From: an uncultured Verrucomicrobia subdivision 3 bacterium | Lineage (GTDB): Bacteria > Verrucomicrobiota > Verrucomicrobiia > Limisphaerales > UBA11358 | Assembly (NCBI GenBank): GCA_903835255.1 | Contig: CAILMI010000046.1 | Coordinates: 1-64,000, forward strand | Length of the DNA: 64,000 nt | Reading direction: 5' to 3' | Part shown: one piece after another, positions 26,216 to 36,049 of the stretch | Layout: each line of letters opens with the position of its first letter | How positions within the stretch are numbered: the first letter of the stretch is position 1 | Program-made: the position numbers and the translations under genes | The notes under the pieces: model-generated | The model's input: the letters and a program-made list of their open reading frames with translations, nothing else | Told to the model about the DNA's origin: nothing | Database searches by the model: none

Positions 26216-28567
26216 ATGAGAAAAAACGCGTTGGATAAAATATTGAGCGCTGTCCTGGTTTTTGGCGCCGCACTGGCGGCCCCCTGCCGTGAACCCGTGG
26301 ATATGATTAATCCTTTCATTGGGGCGGGCAGCTTGGAGGGCAGCCTCAGTGGATTTCATGGTAAAAATTTTCCGGGGGCGGCTACGCCTTCGGGAATGGT
26401 TCAGCTGAGTCCCGATACCATCACTGGGGGAGACAATGGCGGGGGTTATTCTTATGTTCACACGACCCTAGAAGGGTTCAGTATCAACCACCTGAGCGGC
26501 GTGGGCTGGTACGGTGATTTGGGCAACTTTCTGGTCATGCCTACGACTGGCCCCCTCAAGACTTATTGGGGTGAAACCGACAAGCCTGGTACCGGCTATT
26601 TATCCACTTATACTAAAGAAAGTGAAATCGCCCGGGCGGGCTATTATGCGGTGACCCTCAGCGATTATCAGATTCGGGCAGAAATGACGGCGGCTCCACA
26701 CAGCGGGATGCTCCGTTTCACTTTCCCGGAAAGCCCGCAATCCCGAATCCAGATTGATCTGGCCCGCCGCATCGGAGGCACCTCCCTCCATCAGACAGTA
26801 AAAGTCGTGGGCACTAATACGATTGAGGGACAGATTGATTGTACTCCCGCCGGCGGTGGCTGGGGGCATGGAGAAGGGAAAGCCGAATTTACGGTTTATT
26901 ATCACGCGGAGTTTGATCAGGAATTAAAAAATTTCGGCGTCTGGAGCGCCACCCTGCCGAGCGGGCCTTACAATGACATCCTGGGTCAAACTAATTTCAT
27001 CCAGGCGTGTGAATCGGCGTCGGTTCTTCCGGGGTGTCGGGACAAGGAGGGAATGCATCTTGGTTTTTTCACCGAATTTCCCACCCCGAAAGGCAAGGTG
27101 GTGATTTTAAAAATCGGCATTTCCTATGTGAGTCTTGAAGGTGCGCGCGCGAATATTAATTCAGAAATTCCGGATTGGGATTTTGACGCGGTCCAGAAAA
27201 AAGCCCGATTGGCTTGGGCAAAAGAATTAAATCGAATCACTGTCAAAGGGGGAACGGAGGCGCAGCAGACCATTTTTTACACGGCAATGTATCATGCCAT
27301 GATAGATCCCCGGATTTTTGCCGATGTGAACGGCGATTATCCGGGCGGCGACCATCAAGTGCATCACAGCCAGAATTTTACGAAACGCACCATCTTCAGC
27401 GGCTGGGATGTGTACCGCAGCGAGTTTCCTCTGCTCACCCTGATTGCCCCTGATATCATCAATGATGAGATTAATAGCTGGATTGAGTTAGCCGCTCAAA
27501 ACGGAACTCATTATTTTGATCGCTGGGAAATTTTGAATGCTTACTCGGGTTGTATGAACGGAAATCCCGCCCTAACCGTTATCAATGACGCCTATCAAAA
27601 GGGTATACGCGGCTACGATGTGGCTCGGGCCTATGAGTATGGCGTGAACACGGCGCTCAGATACGATAATGGGCCTTTGGGATATCAACCCGGTGATCTT
27701 TCCGCGACGTTTGAAAATGGATTTCATGCCTGGAACTTATCCCAATTGGCCAACAGCCTGGGTAAGTCAGCGGATGCCGCCCACTTTCAGAAGAGTTCAG
27801 AGGCATACAAGCTGCTGTTCGATCCTGAAGCTCCATGGACTTACGATTTAGAGGGGAAAGATTCGCATCCCGAGTGGAAAGGGTGGTTCCGGCCCCGCGA
27901 TAAAAATAGTCAATGGTTGCCATGGCTTGGGCTGCGCTCCCCGCAGGGCGTGGTGGAGGGTTCGGTTTATCAGCAAGGTTGGAACGTGCCTCACGACATT
28001 CCAGGATTGATCAGGCTCTTGGGTGGCAACGCTGCATTTATAAAAAAACTGAGTGATTTTTTTGACCGGGTTCCGCATTTTGCCCGCTGGAACGACTACG
28101 ATAACCCGTCCAACGAGCCCAGCCATTTGATACCTTTTATGTTCAACCGCGCTGGCGCGCCATGGTTGACGCAGAAATGGGTCCGGCGTATCTGCGCTGA
28201 GGCCTACGGCGCTGATTACAAGGGGTTGTGTGGCGATGAAGATGAAGGACAGATGTCAGCTTGGTTTGTTTTAGCGGCCAGCGGACTCCATCAATCCTGC
28301 CCTGGAGACACCCGCTTTGAAATTTTCACCCCGCTTTTCGACCAAGTGACCTTGAAACTCGATCCAAAATATACTGGGGGCGGAACTTTCACTGTGAACG
28401 CTATAAACAATTCCCCCGATAATGTTTATATCCAGTCAGCCACTTTGAATGGTCATCCGATTAATCGCTGCTGGCTCGATTACAAGGAGATTGTAGCGGG
28501 GGTAACGCTCCAGCTGATTCTGGGTCCTAAGCCCAATATAAAGTGGGGCGCTTCTCTTGAGCGTTAA
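26216..28567 (+). CDS. GH92 family alpha-mannosidase, secreted
   Basis: 783 residues. The ATG at 26216 has AAGGAG six bases away and precedes a signal peptide ending at AAPC; upstream in-frame ATGs lie inside the previous gene's tail. GH92 enzymes are calcium-dependent exo-alpha-mannosidases, mostly alpha-1,2. Family blocks are VDMINPFIGAG at the N-terminus, FPGAATPSGMVQLSPD, YSYVHTTLEGFSINHLSG, TIFSGWDVYRSEFPLL and, near the C-terminus, CGDEDEGQMSAWFVLAASG, equivalent to the GNDDCGQMSAW block holding catalytic carboxylates. The Cys after GDEDEG is replaced by Glu, which may tune specificity. Expected substrate: terminal alpha-mannose of glycans or mannans. It lies in a ROK-lipoprotein-GH92 unit and connects to the D-mannose isomerase-like gene at 41823. 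Confidence 0.9.
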   Translation: MRKNALDKILSAVLVFGAALAAPCREPVDMINPFIGAGSLEGSLSGFHGKNFPGAATPSGMVQLSPDTITGGDNGGGYSYVHTTLEGFSINHLSGVGWYGDLGNFLVMPTTGPLKTYWGETDKPGTGYLSTYTKESEIARAGYYAVTLSDYQIRAEMTAAPHSGMLRFTFPESPQSRIQIDLARRIGGTSLHQTVKVVGTNTIEGQIDCTPAGGGWGHGEGKAEFTVYYHAEFDQELKNFGVWSATLPSGPYNDILGQTNFIQACESASVLPGCRDKEGMHLGFFTEFPTPKGKVVILKIGISYVSLEGARANINSEIPDWDFDAVQKKARLAWAKELNRITVKGGTEAQQTIFYTAMYHAMIDPRIFADVNGDYPGGDHQVHHSQNFTKRTIFSGWDVYRSEFPLLTLIAPDIINDEINSWIELAAQNGTHYFDRWEILNAYSGCMNGNPALTVINDAYQKGIRGYDVARAYEYGVNTALRYDNGPLGYQPGDLSATFENGFHAWNLSQLANSLGKSADAAHFQKSSEAYKLLFDPEAPWTYDLEGKDSHPEWKGWFRPRDKNSQWLPWLGLRSPQGVVEGSVYQQGWNVPHDIPGLIRLLGGNAAFIKKLSDFFDRVPHFARWNDYDNPSNEPSHLIPFMFNRAGAPWLTQKWVRRICAEAYGADYKGLCGDEDEGQMSAWFVLAASGLHQSCPGDTRFEIFTPLFDQVTLKLDPKYTGGGTFTVNAINNSPDNVYIQSATLNGHPINRCWLDYKEIVAGVTLQLILGPKPNIKWGASLER

Positions 28568-28658
28568 GAATAAAGCCGAGCTCTCTGGTTTGCCCTACCC
28601 TATCCGGGTTCTCTGGGTGTATTAGTTTTTTGAAAGCCTTGCTGGTCTAAACAAAGAA

Positions 28659-30617
28659 CTATTTGAGCTCTATGGATTTAATTGAGCCGGGCTCAATGCC
28701 CACGCTCAACACCGCGCCGGTGAGAGTGTTGGTGACTGATTCAAAACCGCTCACCTCCAGAATTGCACTGCCCCGTATGAGAGCAGCTTTACCGTCGCGA
28801 ATCGAAACTGGAGGCTGGACATGGGGGGAAAGAGCAAGCTGGAATTTAACCGTTTCCTTGCCGTGGTTCGTGATTTTCCACTGCAGGGAATTATCCAAAA
28901 ATATCATTTGTAGAGTGACTTCATTATCAGCACAGCTGAGACGATTCGGTCCGATTTCCTGTATCTGCGTGAGCATTCGCTGACCCCAGAATCCGGGAAT
29001 GCTGCTGCCACCCGCCGTGCCCGGTTCGTTGGACAAGAATTGAGCGCCTTTCATGAGTAAACTCGTCACCGTCCCATTAGCGTCGATGATTGCCTCGTAG
29101 GACGGAGTTGCGACTCGACGGTTGACCCGCTGCTTCTGGAGTTCCACGTTGGAGCAGGCAAGGGAGTCAGTCCTAAAAGGCGCGGTTGGCAGGCCGGATC
29201 TGTTGACTAAATTGGCTTGCGGCATTCCGCCCCAAGCATAGCGCACCGTCTGTGGTTGAGCGATGTCTTCACTGCTGACTAATACTGTGGCACCTTCAAT
29301 GACAGCTTTGGCAAAATGGTAATCGCCATCCGCCCCGGCTACAGCAAACCCATTGACTTGGCCTGATCCGGAAACCGCAAGCCCGTCTGAGGTGTCAAAT
29401 TTGACCCGGATGGCAGAGTGTTCAACCGCTGCCGTTTCAAATTTCGGTCCGGAGGCGACGATATTCTCACCGTAAGCAACCCGGCGGGCTTGCAATGACG
29501 TGCGACGGCCAATTTCCTGTTTTTCTTGAGGGTGCAGATTAAATCCATCGGTTGTCTGGAGGCTCACGACGAGGGTTGTGTTGGGAATCAAATCTACCGC
29601 TTTGGCCTGTTGCTCACGAATCCACGGCCAGTAATATCCCTCCCATAAATTGGCGTACTCAGGTAGCTGGATAATAAAAAAAGGCAACTGGGGCTGGTCA
29701 AATTGCTTCCGCCATTCAGAAATCAGGGTCGCCAACAAAGCCGGATAGGTGGATGGGTGGGCCGAGTTGCTTTCGCCCTGATACCACAGAACACCCTTGA
29801 ATTTAGTCGGACCCAAAGGGGCGATCATACCATTGAAAAGTTGGGAGGGCTTGATTCCAAACATCGATTCATGCAATTCCCCAGGCGCAAATTTGGCGAG
29901 TGCCGGTTGTGGAATCCAGCCCTCGCAGGTCGTGCCGCCAAATGAACTGTCCACCAGTCCAATCGGAATGTGAGCCAATGCAGGATCTTTCAAGAGTTCA
30001 TTGGCAAAGAATACGGCAACGGCGGAAAAATTGCTCGCTGCGCTCGGTGTAAAGGTCTGCCAGGAAATGTCGGCCTGGGACTGCGGATCCCCGCTTGATT
30101 TTTTTGCAACGCTGCATAAACGAAGATGGGGGTTCTCCCGCACAACCGACTTCTGCTCCGTCGGGCTCACATCCTTCACCGGCCACTGCATGTTGGATTG
30201 TCCCGAACAAAGCCAGAGGTCGCCGCACATCACGTTGGTTATAACCACGGAAGAATCACCGTCATTGACAGTCAGCGTGTAGGGTCCCCCTGCCGAAAGG
30301 GGTTTTAAAGCAACCTGCCAAGTGCCATTAGGCCCGGTCCCAGCAATGACCCTCTGCTTTCCCATGGAAAGGCTAACTTTGGAATCTGCCTTGCCTGTGC
30401 CCCAGACTCGGACGGATTCGCCGCGCTGAATCACCATATTATTCCCGAAAATATTCGGCAGATGGACCTCGGCTACTGCCAGCCCACCCGAGAAAAGCAT
30501 CCCTACGAATAGGCGAAGCGCGTGAAGTATCAGAAGCGATAGGTGTCTGGACTCAACCGAGGCAGTCGATCTATTGAAATGAAGCCCGGCAGGCGGCAAT
30601 GGGGATGCGTTTTTCAT
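28659..30617 (-). CDS. Sialate O-acetylesterase-like SGNH esterase with extra C-terminal domain
   Basis: 652 residues from the ATG at 30617. The N-terminal 50 residues hold a long leader with a hydrophobic core (HALRLFVGMLF), so export is likely. Residues about 50-125 are a beta-rich lectin-like entry domain. The SGNH catalytic domain follows with CSGQSNM at 137-143 (Ser138), SFGGTTCEGW, a GVLWYQGESN block and a NLHPQEKQEIGRR block with the catalytic His. From about 500 on, an extra beta-rich domain without a name recognisable to me follows. Members remove O-acetyl groups from sialic acids, and in this phylum often from plant or algal polysaccharides. It is transcribed against GH92, with 91 bp between the stops. 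Confidence 0.85.
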   Translation of the reverse strand: MKNASPLPPAGLHFNRSTASVESRHLSLLILHALRLFVGMLFSGGLAVAEVHLPNIFGNNMVIQRGESVRVWGTGKADSKVSLSMGKQRVIAGTGPNGTWQVALKPLSAGGPYTLTVNDGDSSVVITNVMCGDLWLCSGQSNMQWPVKDVSPTEQKSVVRENPHLRLCSVAKKSSGDPQSQADISWQTFTPSAASNFSAVAVFFANELLKDPALAHIPIGLVDSSFGGTTCEGWIPQPALAKFAPGELHESMFGIKPSQLFNGMIAPLGPTKFKGVLWYQGESNSAHPSTYPALLATLISEWRKQFDQPQLPFFIIQLPEYANLWEGYYWPWIREQQAKAVDLIPNTTLVVSLQTTDGFNLHPQEKQEIGRRTSLQARRVAYGENIVASGPKFETAAVEHSAIRVKFDTSDGLAVSGSGQVNGFAVAGADGDYHFAKAVIEGATVLVSSEDIAQPQTVRYAWGGMPQANLVNRSGLPTAPFRTDSLACSNVELQKQRVNRRVATPSYEAIIDANGTVTSLLMKGAQFLSNEPGTAGGSSIPGFWGQRMLTQIQEIGPNRLSCADNEVTLQMIFLDNSLQWKITNHGKETVKFQLALSPHVQPPVSIRDGKAALIRGSAILEVSGFESVTNTLTGAVLSVGIEPGSIKSIELK

Positions 30618-31093
30618 AAATCTATTGTTTGACCGGGCACTTGTTTTTAACAAAAAAACTTTTCAAGCCTTCCCATCGCGTCTCAAACCAAATTCAAGAA
30701 ACCTCAGGAACCGTTACAATCGTGAATAGGATGTGTAAGGGTTGCGTTTAATTTTTTTGGCGGTCTCCCAACGCTATGTTTGCCCCATGGCTTCGAATCA
30801 ATTCGCAATATGTATATACAATTCAATCTTCGCGTCAAATATAATTTTATTGGTTGGAAACGAGGTGGGAACGGGGTTGGAGTTTAAGCCTTAATTAACC
30901 TGATTTAAGTCGCAAGGCATTGAGTTTATAAACCTTGATCAACCCGATCTGATTGACGTCTTTTAAAAATGCAAGAATGGCGGCGTCACATTTTCAGATG
31001 CGCAGTTCCGACCAGTCCCCGCACTATTCCTGCAAGCAATTGGGTCGGCATTTTTTGTTGCATTGAAAAAATATTTTCGCAAATATCCTCATT
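30618..31093. other. Gene-free divergent region between the esterase and pseudopilin copy 2
   Basis: About 475 bp, A+T-rich, without a credible gene. It should contain the promoters for both divergent genes. The perfect palindrome TGTATATACA lies at 30811-30820. Confidence 0.5.
30811..30820. promoter_or_regulatory. Candidate HutC-type operator (TGTATATACA)
   Basis: A perfect palindrome that fits the GT-N-TA-N-AC core reported for HutC-subfamily GntR regulators. It lies about 195 bp upstream of the esterase start and 275 bp upstream of the pseudopilin start. The link to the regulator at 22801 is inference. Confidence 0.35.
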
Positions 31094-32044
31094 GTGCATA
31101 CAAATACACAAATAATTTCCCCGAGCCGTTTCAGATTGGCCCGGGCTGGTGACTGCCGGGCCCGCTTGATTTTTTTGGATTTCGCTTCACAGCAATCTGG
31201 ATCGCTGAGCCGCAAGGGCAAGGCATTCACGCTGATCGAATTACTGGTGGTGATTGCCATTATTGCGATCTTGGCGGCAATGTTATTGCCGGCGCTGAGT
31301 CGGGCAAAACTTAAGGCGACTCAATCCGTCTGCCTCAGCAATCAAAAACAGCTGGCTCTGGCTTGGAAAATGTATGCTTCGGACAACAATGACAAGATTG
31401 TGGGCCTGGAGCCGTCTGCGCGGGATGGCGGGGCATGGCGAATCGAAAGCAATGATCCAAAAGTCGTCAATGACGGGTCATTGCAGGGCTTATCGGGTGA
31501 GCTTCTTTACACCAAAGTGATTCAACTCACTTACCAATACGGAGCGTTGTACCAGTATGCCCCCAGTCCGGGTCTGGTTCACTGCCCCGGGGACTTGCGA
31601 TATAAGCTTACGGGCAATAAATTTGCCTACGACAGCTACTCTGGAACCGGGTACCTCAATGGTTCTTTTCGATTGATGGGTGGTCCCCAGTTTCTCGCGA
31701 ACGTCATTTATAAGGAAAGCCAAATTATGAACCCCTCGTCCCGGATCATCTGGACAGAGGAAGCGGACAATCGGCTCAATTTATTTACGTCTCCTTTCTC
31801 TGAAAATCTGGGTGGCTTTATAATGATTATTGGAAATCCCCCGGACTTTTTGTATGCGATGTGGGCTGATTATCCGGCGGTAAACCATGGTGATATCAGC
31901 ACCATGAATTTCCCGGATGGGCATGCCGAAAGTCATAGATGGGTGACCCCTAAAGGTTACACTGCCCGTTCAGGTCCCACAACTCCTTGCGCGGATTCGC
32001 AGTGGATGGCGCAGCGTTATCCGGCTTTAATATTGAATCCCTAA
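31094..32044 (+). CDS. Type II secretion pseudopilin-like protein with DGH motif, copy 2
   Basis: 316 residues from a GTG at 31094; the leader before the pilin segment is unusually long (about 44 residues), so a later start is possible. The segment [19 protein letters not shown] is the prepilin cleavage and helix block, followed by [20 protein letters not shown]. The C-terminal [11 protein letters not shown] is the DGH motif shared with copy 1, and both proteins end WINQRWP/WMAQRYP-like. It immediately precedes the sugar porter (123 bp apart), so it may be co-expressed with the uptake genes. In this phylum such pilins are common next to polysaccharide loci. A surface-exposed or secretion role is inferred. 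Confidence 0.83.
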   Translation: MHTNTQIISPSRFRLARAGDCRARLIFLDFASQQSGSLSRKGKAFTLIELLVVIAIIAILAAMLLPALSRAKLKATQSVCLSNQKQLALAWKMYASDNNDKIVGLEPSARDGGAWRIESNDPKVVNDGSLQGLSGELLYTKVIQLTYQYGALYQYAPSPGLVHCPGDLRYKLTGNKFAYDSYSGTGYLNGSFRLMGGPQFLANVIYKESQIMNPSSRIIWTEEADNRLNLFTSPFSENLGGFIMIIGNPPDFLYAMWADYPAVNHGDISTMNFPDGHAESHRWVTPKGYTARSGPTTPCADSQWMAQRYPALILNP

Positions 32045-32167
32045 GCCCAGCCGCCCCCAATCCAAATCCCCGGCTGATTGTGTGGGATTGATTGTACTTG
32101 CTCAATGAGAGATTGGGGGATAGCCTCCAAAAAACAGATTGTACATATATTAAAACAAATTAATACA

Positions 32168-33595
32168 ATGCGCACTACAGAGGGTTTAAAGCCGCTTCCA
32201 CCCAGCACCAATGGAGTTCCTGCTGCCCCGACCGCCGTCCACGATCACGGATCTATTTTATTTGTTCTGTTTGCTTCAGCGGTCACGGCGATAGGGGGGT
32301 TCCTTTTCGGATACGACACCGCCGTCATCAACGGTGCCAACACCTATTTGCAAAGTCATTTTGCTCTGGATCCTGAAAAAGACTCCCTGTGGATTGGGAT
32401 GGCCACGGCTTCTGCCATCTATGGTTGTGTGCCGGGGGCCATGTTCGCCGGTTTTTTTAGCGATAAATTCGGACGCCGCCGGGTGCTGTTTTTTTGTGCA
32501 ATCCTTTTCACCCTCTCGGCCATTCTCTCCGCCATTCCTCAAAATTTCAGCCAATTTATAATCGCCCGCGTGTTAAGCGGCATCGCCATCGGCATTTCAT
32601 CCATGATTTGCCCGGTGTACATCGCAGAGATTGCGCCGGCAAAATGGCGGGGGCGTTTAGGCGCGCTATTCCAACTGGGTATAGTGACCGGTATTTTCTT
32701 CACCTTGTTTATCAACCAATGGATTCAAAAAACCGGCGATACCAATTGGAACACCGTTTATGGGTGGCGCTGGATGCTGGCTGGGGAAGCCGTGCCGGCC
32801 GTCGTTTTTCTAGCCCTGCTGTTCACCATTCCCGAAAGCCCCCGATGGCTCATCCAGGTCGGCCGGGAAGCAAAAGCCCGGCAGATCCTCAACCGGATCG
32901 GTGGTGCGAATCATGCGGAGGTGGAAATTGCCGCGGTGAAAAATGTTCTCCTGCAGGAAAAGGGGACACTGTCAGAACTATTTTCCCGGCATTACCGCCT
33001 GCCATTGTTGATTGGTCTCGTGTTGACGATGGGGGCGCAGTTTAGCGGGATTAACTCCATCATGTATTATTCCACAGAAATTTTCAAGAATGCAACCGGC
33101 AACGCCAATGCTGCTTTCACGTCTTCGGTCTGGATTGGTCTGATTAATTTTCTAGCCACGTTTGGGGCGATCCTCTTAGTGGACAAAGCCGGTCGCAAGC
33201 CTTTGTTGCTCATTGGCAATGCGGTGCAAGTGGTCGCTCTGGTGATTGTGGGATGGATTTTTGCCTACAATCCGCATTCTCCGGCGCTGCTCGGGTTTGT
33301 GTTGCTTTATATCGTAGCGTTTGCATTAGCGATGGGCCCATTGCCCTGGATTATTTGCTCGGAAATTTTTCCCGCTAAGCTGCGCGGGCGCGCCATGTCC
33401 CTTTCTGCCGGGTCAGTCTGGATCGCCTGCTTGGTTGTGGCCCAGACCTTCCCCGTTCTGTTAAAAGAGATTGGCTCCGCGAAAACTTTTTGGATTTTTG
33501 CCATATTTTCAGGCCTCACATTCTTTTTTGTCCTGTTTCGTTTTCCCGAAACAAAGGGCCGGACTTTGGAGGAAATTGAGCTTTCTTGGAAGTAA
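32168..33595 (+). CDS. Sugar porter family MFS transporter
   Basis: 475 residues from the ATG at 32168; an ATG at 32078 would add a non-membrane extension. The twelve-helix sugar-porter signature is complete: GGFLFGYDTAVINGA in helix 1, DKFGRRRVLF after helix 2, the PESPRWLIQVGR block after helix 6, DKAGRKPLL after helix 8, and the terminal PETKGRTLEEIE. It imports a mono- or small oligosaccharide through the inner membrane, probably by proton symport or facilitated diffusion, as in XylE, GalP or FucP-like proteins of this clan. It is followed 34 bp later by the six-hairpin glycosidase and then by the intracellular sugar cluster, so it is the likely entry step of that pathway. Substrate not determined. 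Confidence 0.93.
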   Translation: MRTTEGLKPLPPSTNGVPAAPTAVHDHGSILFVLFASAVTAIGGFLFGYDTAVINGANTYLQSHFALDPEKDSLWIGMATASAIYGCVPGAMFAGFFSDKFGRRRVLFFCAILFTLSAILSAIPQNFSQFIIARVLSGIAIGISSMICPVYIAEIAPAKWRGRLGALFQLGIVTGIFFTLFINQWIQKTGDTNWNTVYGWRWMLAGEAVPAVVFLALLFTIPESPRWLIQVGREAKARQILNRIGGANHAEVEIAAVKNVLLQEKGTLSELFSRHYRLPLLIGLVLTMGAQFSGINSIMYYSTEIFKNATGNANAAFTSSVWIGLINFLATFGAILLVDKAGRKPLLLIGNAVQVVALVIVGWIFAYNPHSPALLGFVLLYIVAFALAMGPLPWIICSEIFPAKLRGRAMSLSAGSVWIACLVVAQTFPVLLKEIGSAKTFWIFAIFSGLTFFFVLFRFPETKGRTLEEIELSWK

Positions 33596-33629
33596 CAACG
33601 TAAACCAGAATTATACTGAACCAAAACAT

Positions 33630-35903
33630 ATGAAATTGAACCTCTGTCTTTGGCTGTCTTTAACTTTACTTGCGCCTTTCGCCCACGCGGGTGCCTCGGT
33701 CCCGACGCCAGCGACTCAATCCAAGCAACAGAAATATCCTTTGCCTGCCGGAGTGCCCACGCTGGATGAAATGGCCGGCGATTGGAAAAACCGGACGGAT
33801 CTTGAACAATTCCCCTCGATTCATAATTTCAATGCAGAATTACTGGTGAATAAGGATTTTTCCAGCGTGAGCTGGCTGGCTTCTCCGCCCTTTTCCCAGG
33901 CATTTCACAGCGGTGTTCTAAAACTCAACGGCAAAATTCCAGTCGCTGATAAATTCCGGTGGTATCCGTATCAGTCGGTCCGTTTTGGAGTAGCAGAGGG
34001 GCTGGCTATTGAAACTGTCAATCGCATGGTTTTTGATGACCGCGGCGTGCTCTGGCATATCACTTTGTCCAATACGCTACCGAATAGCGTGAGGGGAACA
34101 GTTTCCATAGATCTCATAGGCGCTATCAGCAAACTCACCGCAACCAATGCGTGGGATTGGGCCTTTGCCCAGCCCGGCGCCGGCGGGCCGAAGAGGCGTT
34201 ACGAGGAAACAGAGGCTATTCGCGCTCTGGTGGACCGGATCCCATCGCAACGACCGGATAACGCCAGCGAATATTCAGCCAGCATAGAATCCCCCAAAAT
34301 TCTGTTGATCAAAGACACCACCACGCCGGCCAAAACCGTTTTTAGTTTTTCAAAAAAACCGGACGATCTGGTTTCCGACGGGAACCAAGGTGTGGCTACG
34401 TGGAAGTATCAGCTGGCCCCCGGCCAAACTAAGACCATTGATTTTGTGATGGCTTATGGCGAGGGTGATCAGGTGCAGTCCAAGGCCAGCCAGTGGGGGG
34501 GTGGTTTTGATGTTGTTTTTGCGTCTGCCCGGAGTCTTTGGGAGCAACGGTATGCAGAGGTTTTTACCCCCCATAACAAATTTTTCGAAGGAAACCTGCC
34601 AGTGCTACAGACGGATGATCCAGCTCTGCGTCGGAATTATTACATGGGCGTGGTGACGATGTTGCTGATGTTGCGGGATCAGCTGCCATATAGTTCGCGC
34701 GTATTCCTGTCCGGCGGTCCACGCTATGGCGCCTCCGTTGAATTTATCTGGGATACCGGCATGATGGACACAATGTTTGCCCTGCTGGAACCGAAGGCCA
34801 TGCGCGCCTATGTAATCAAGACGTTGCAATGGGATTTGGAAAAATATCTAGCTTTTGATTACTTTGGTAACCGGGCCTTCGGTTATCGGTATGTGGCCAA
34901 TTACCCGATGCTTTTCCGGATTGCAGCCAACTATATCCGAATCACCGGAGACCGTGCCTTCCTTGAACAAAAACTCGGGAACGAAACCGTATTACAAAGA
35001 CTGGATGAGCTGGCGTTGCACTATGGTCAATACCTCATGACCGATGGCAGCGGGTTGGCTGATTTTGGAGATGATCCCTGGCATTTCTTGGAATGCGTCC
35101 CCACATATATCCATGCCACTGCCGGGTTTAATGCAGCTTATGTCTCGATGCTGAGGGAAATGGGAGAACTTTACGATTTCCTAGGCAAACCCGAAATGGC
35201 GGGGCAAAGACGCCTGGCTGCGAAAAAACTGGTCAGTGCCATCTACCCACAATTGTATGTTTCGGGCAAAGGTTTTTGGCAGAGTCGTTATCCGGACGGC
35301 CGCCAATTCGACATGAGGCATTGCTTGGATTTTCAATTCGTGGCGCAGGGGATTGGAGATGATCTGCCCCCAGCCGTGCGCGGGGAAATGCGAAAATTTG
35401 TCAACCAGGAGTTATTAATGAAAAACTGGATGCGGGCGCAGTCCCTGCAGGACCCGGCAGCAGATAAGTCCGACCGACCTGACCACGGTCCTATGGGCGC
35501 TTACTCTGGCTGGCCGCCGGAGACCGCTGACGGACTTTGTCACTTAGGCTATTGGCAAGACGCATTCGATTTTTATCGCCGATGCGAGGCGGCAACTCGT
35601 GAAGGAGCATTTTCTCAAGGCGCTGAGTTTTATGGCCCCAAAAAAAGGGATTATGACGCGCCGGTACGCATTGCTAATGAGGGAACGATTTGTCGGGAGG
35701 CAGTATGTGGCGCAGGTTTTACCGATGTTGTCATCAGGACTTTCTTTGGATTTCATCCCAGCTTGAATCTGGATGCTCCGAATCCTCTTTGGAGGGCAAA
35801 GGAACCTCGGGGTTTTAACGGAACACTGAACCATGTTCGATGGGCGGGTGGCAGTTATACAATTGTTTCCGGCCCCGATGGCCTGACTCTTATAAAAGAG
35901 TAA
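33630..35903 (+). CDS. Secreted six-hairpin (alpha/alpha)6 glycosidase-like protein
   Basis: 757 residues from the ATG at 33630, giving a signal peptide (LCLWLSLTLLAPFAHA). An N-terminal beta domain of about 330 residues is followed by an (alpha/alpha)6 barrel, recognisable from paired aromatic helices and the catalytic-type blocks EFIWDTGMMDTMFALLEP, GLADFGDDPWHFLEC and a late ETADGLCHLGYWQDAFDFY. These resemble the clan of GH15/37/63/78-type six-hairpin glycosidases. I could not place it in one family, and the catalytic Glu/Asp pair is not certain. It lies between the sugar porter and the PMI-like genes, so it may trim the imported or surface glycan. No carbohydrate-binding module was seen. 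Confidence 0.72.
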   Translation: MKLNLCLWLSLTLLAPFAHAGASVPTPATQSKQQKYPLPAGVPTLDEMAGDWKNRTDLEQFPSIHNFNAELLVNKDFSSVSWLASPPFSQAFHSGVLKLNGKIPVADKFRWYPYQSVRFGVAEGLAIETVNRMVFDDRGVLWHITLSNTLPNSVRGTVSIDLIGAISKLTATNAWDWAFAQPGAGGPKRRYEETEAIRALVDRIPSQRPDNASEYSASIESPKILLIKDTTTPAKTVFSFSKKPDDLVSDGNQGVATWKYQLAPGQTKTIDFVMAYGEGDQVQSKASQWGGGFDVVFASARSLWEQRYAEVFTPHNKFFEGNLPVLQTDDPALRRNYYMGVVTMLLMLRDQLPYSSRVFLSGGPRYGASVEFIWDTGMMDTMFALLEPKAMRAYVIKTLQWDLEKYLAFDYFGNRAFGYRYVANYPMLFRIAANYIRITGDRAFLEQKLGNETVLQRLDELALHYGQYLMTDGSGLADFGDDPWHFLECVPTYIHATAGFNAAYVSMLREMGELYDFLGKPEMAGQRRLAAKKLVSAIYPQLYVSGKGFWQSRYPDGRQFDMRHCLDFQFVAQGIGDDLPPAVRGEMRKFVNQELLMKNWMRAQSLQDPAADKSDRPDHGPMGAYSGWPPETADGLCHLGYWQDAFDFYRRCEAATREGAFSQGAEFYGPKKRDYDAPVRIANEGTICREAVCGAGFTDVVIRTFFGFHPSLNLDAPNPLWRAKEPRGFNGTLNHVRWAGGSYTIVSGPDGLTLIKE

Positions 35904-36035
35904 AGTCCGGTTGTGATAAATCACTGCGATCGGTCGACTCTATTTTTAAAAAATAATATGTTTTTTTTGAAAAACAAAAGAATAAGTTTCTACCTGCCAG
36001 TAAATCGACCCCAGGCGATGCAGGATTTAATGGAT

Positions 36036-36041
36036 AAGGAG
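36036..36041 (+). promoter_or_regulatory. Strong ribosome binding site for the first PMI-like gene
   Basis: AAGGAG lies eight bases before the ATG at 36050. Most genes in this window lack such a site, so it is notable and fixes the start. Confidence 0.8.
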
Positions 36042-36049
36042 TTGGCCTG

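Noticed and set aside
32078-32167. An upstream ATG start for the sugar porter
   Set aside because: The 30 extra residues are polar and unlike porter N-termini, and the ATG at 32168 fits the family.
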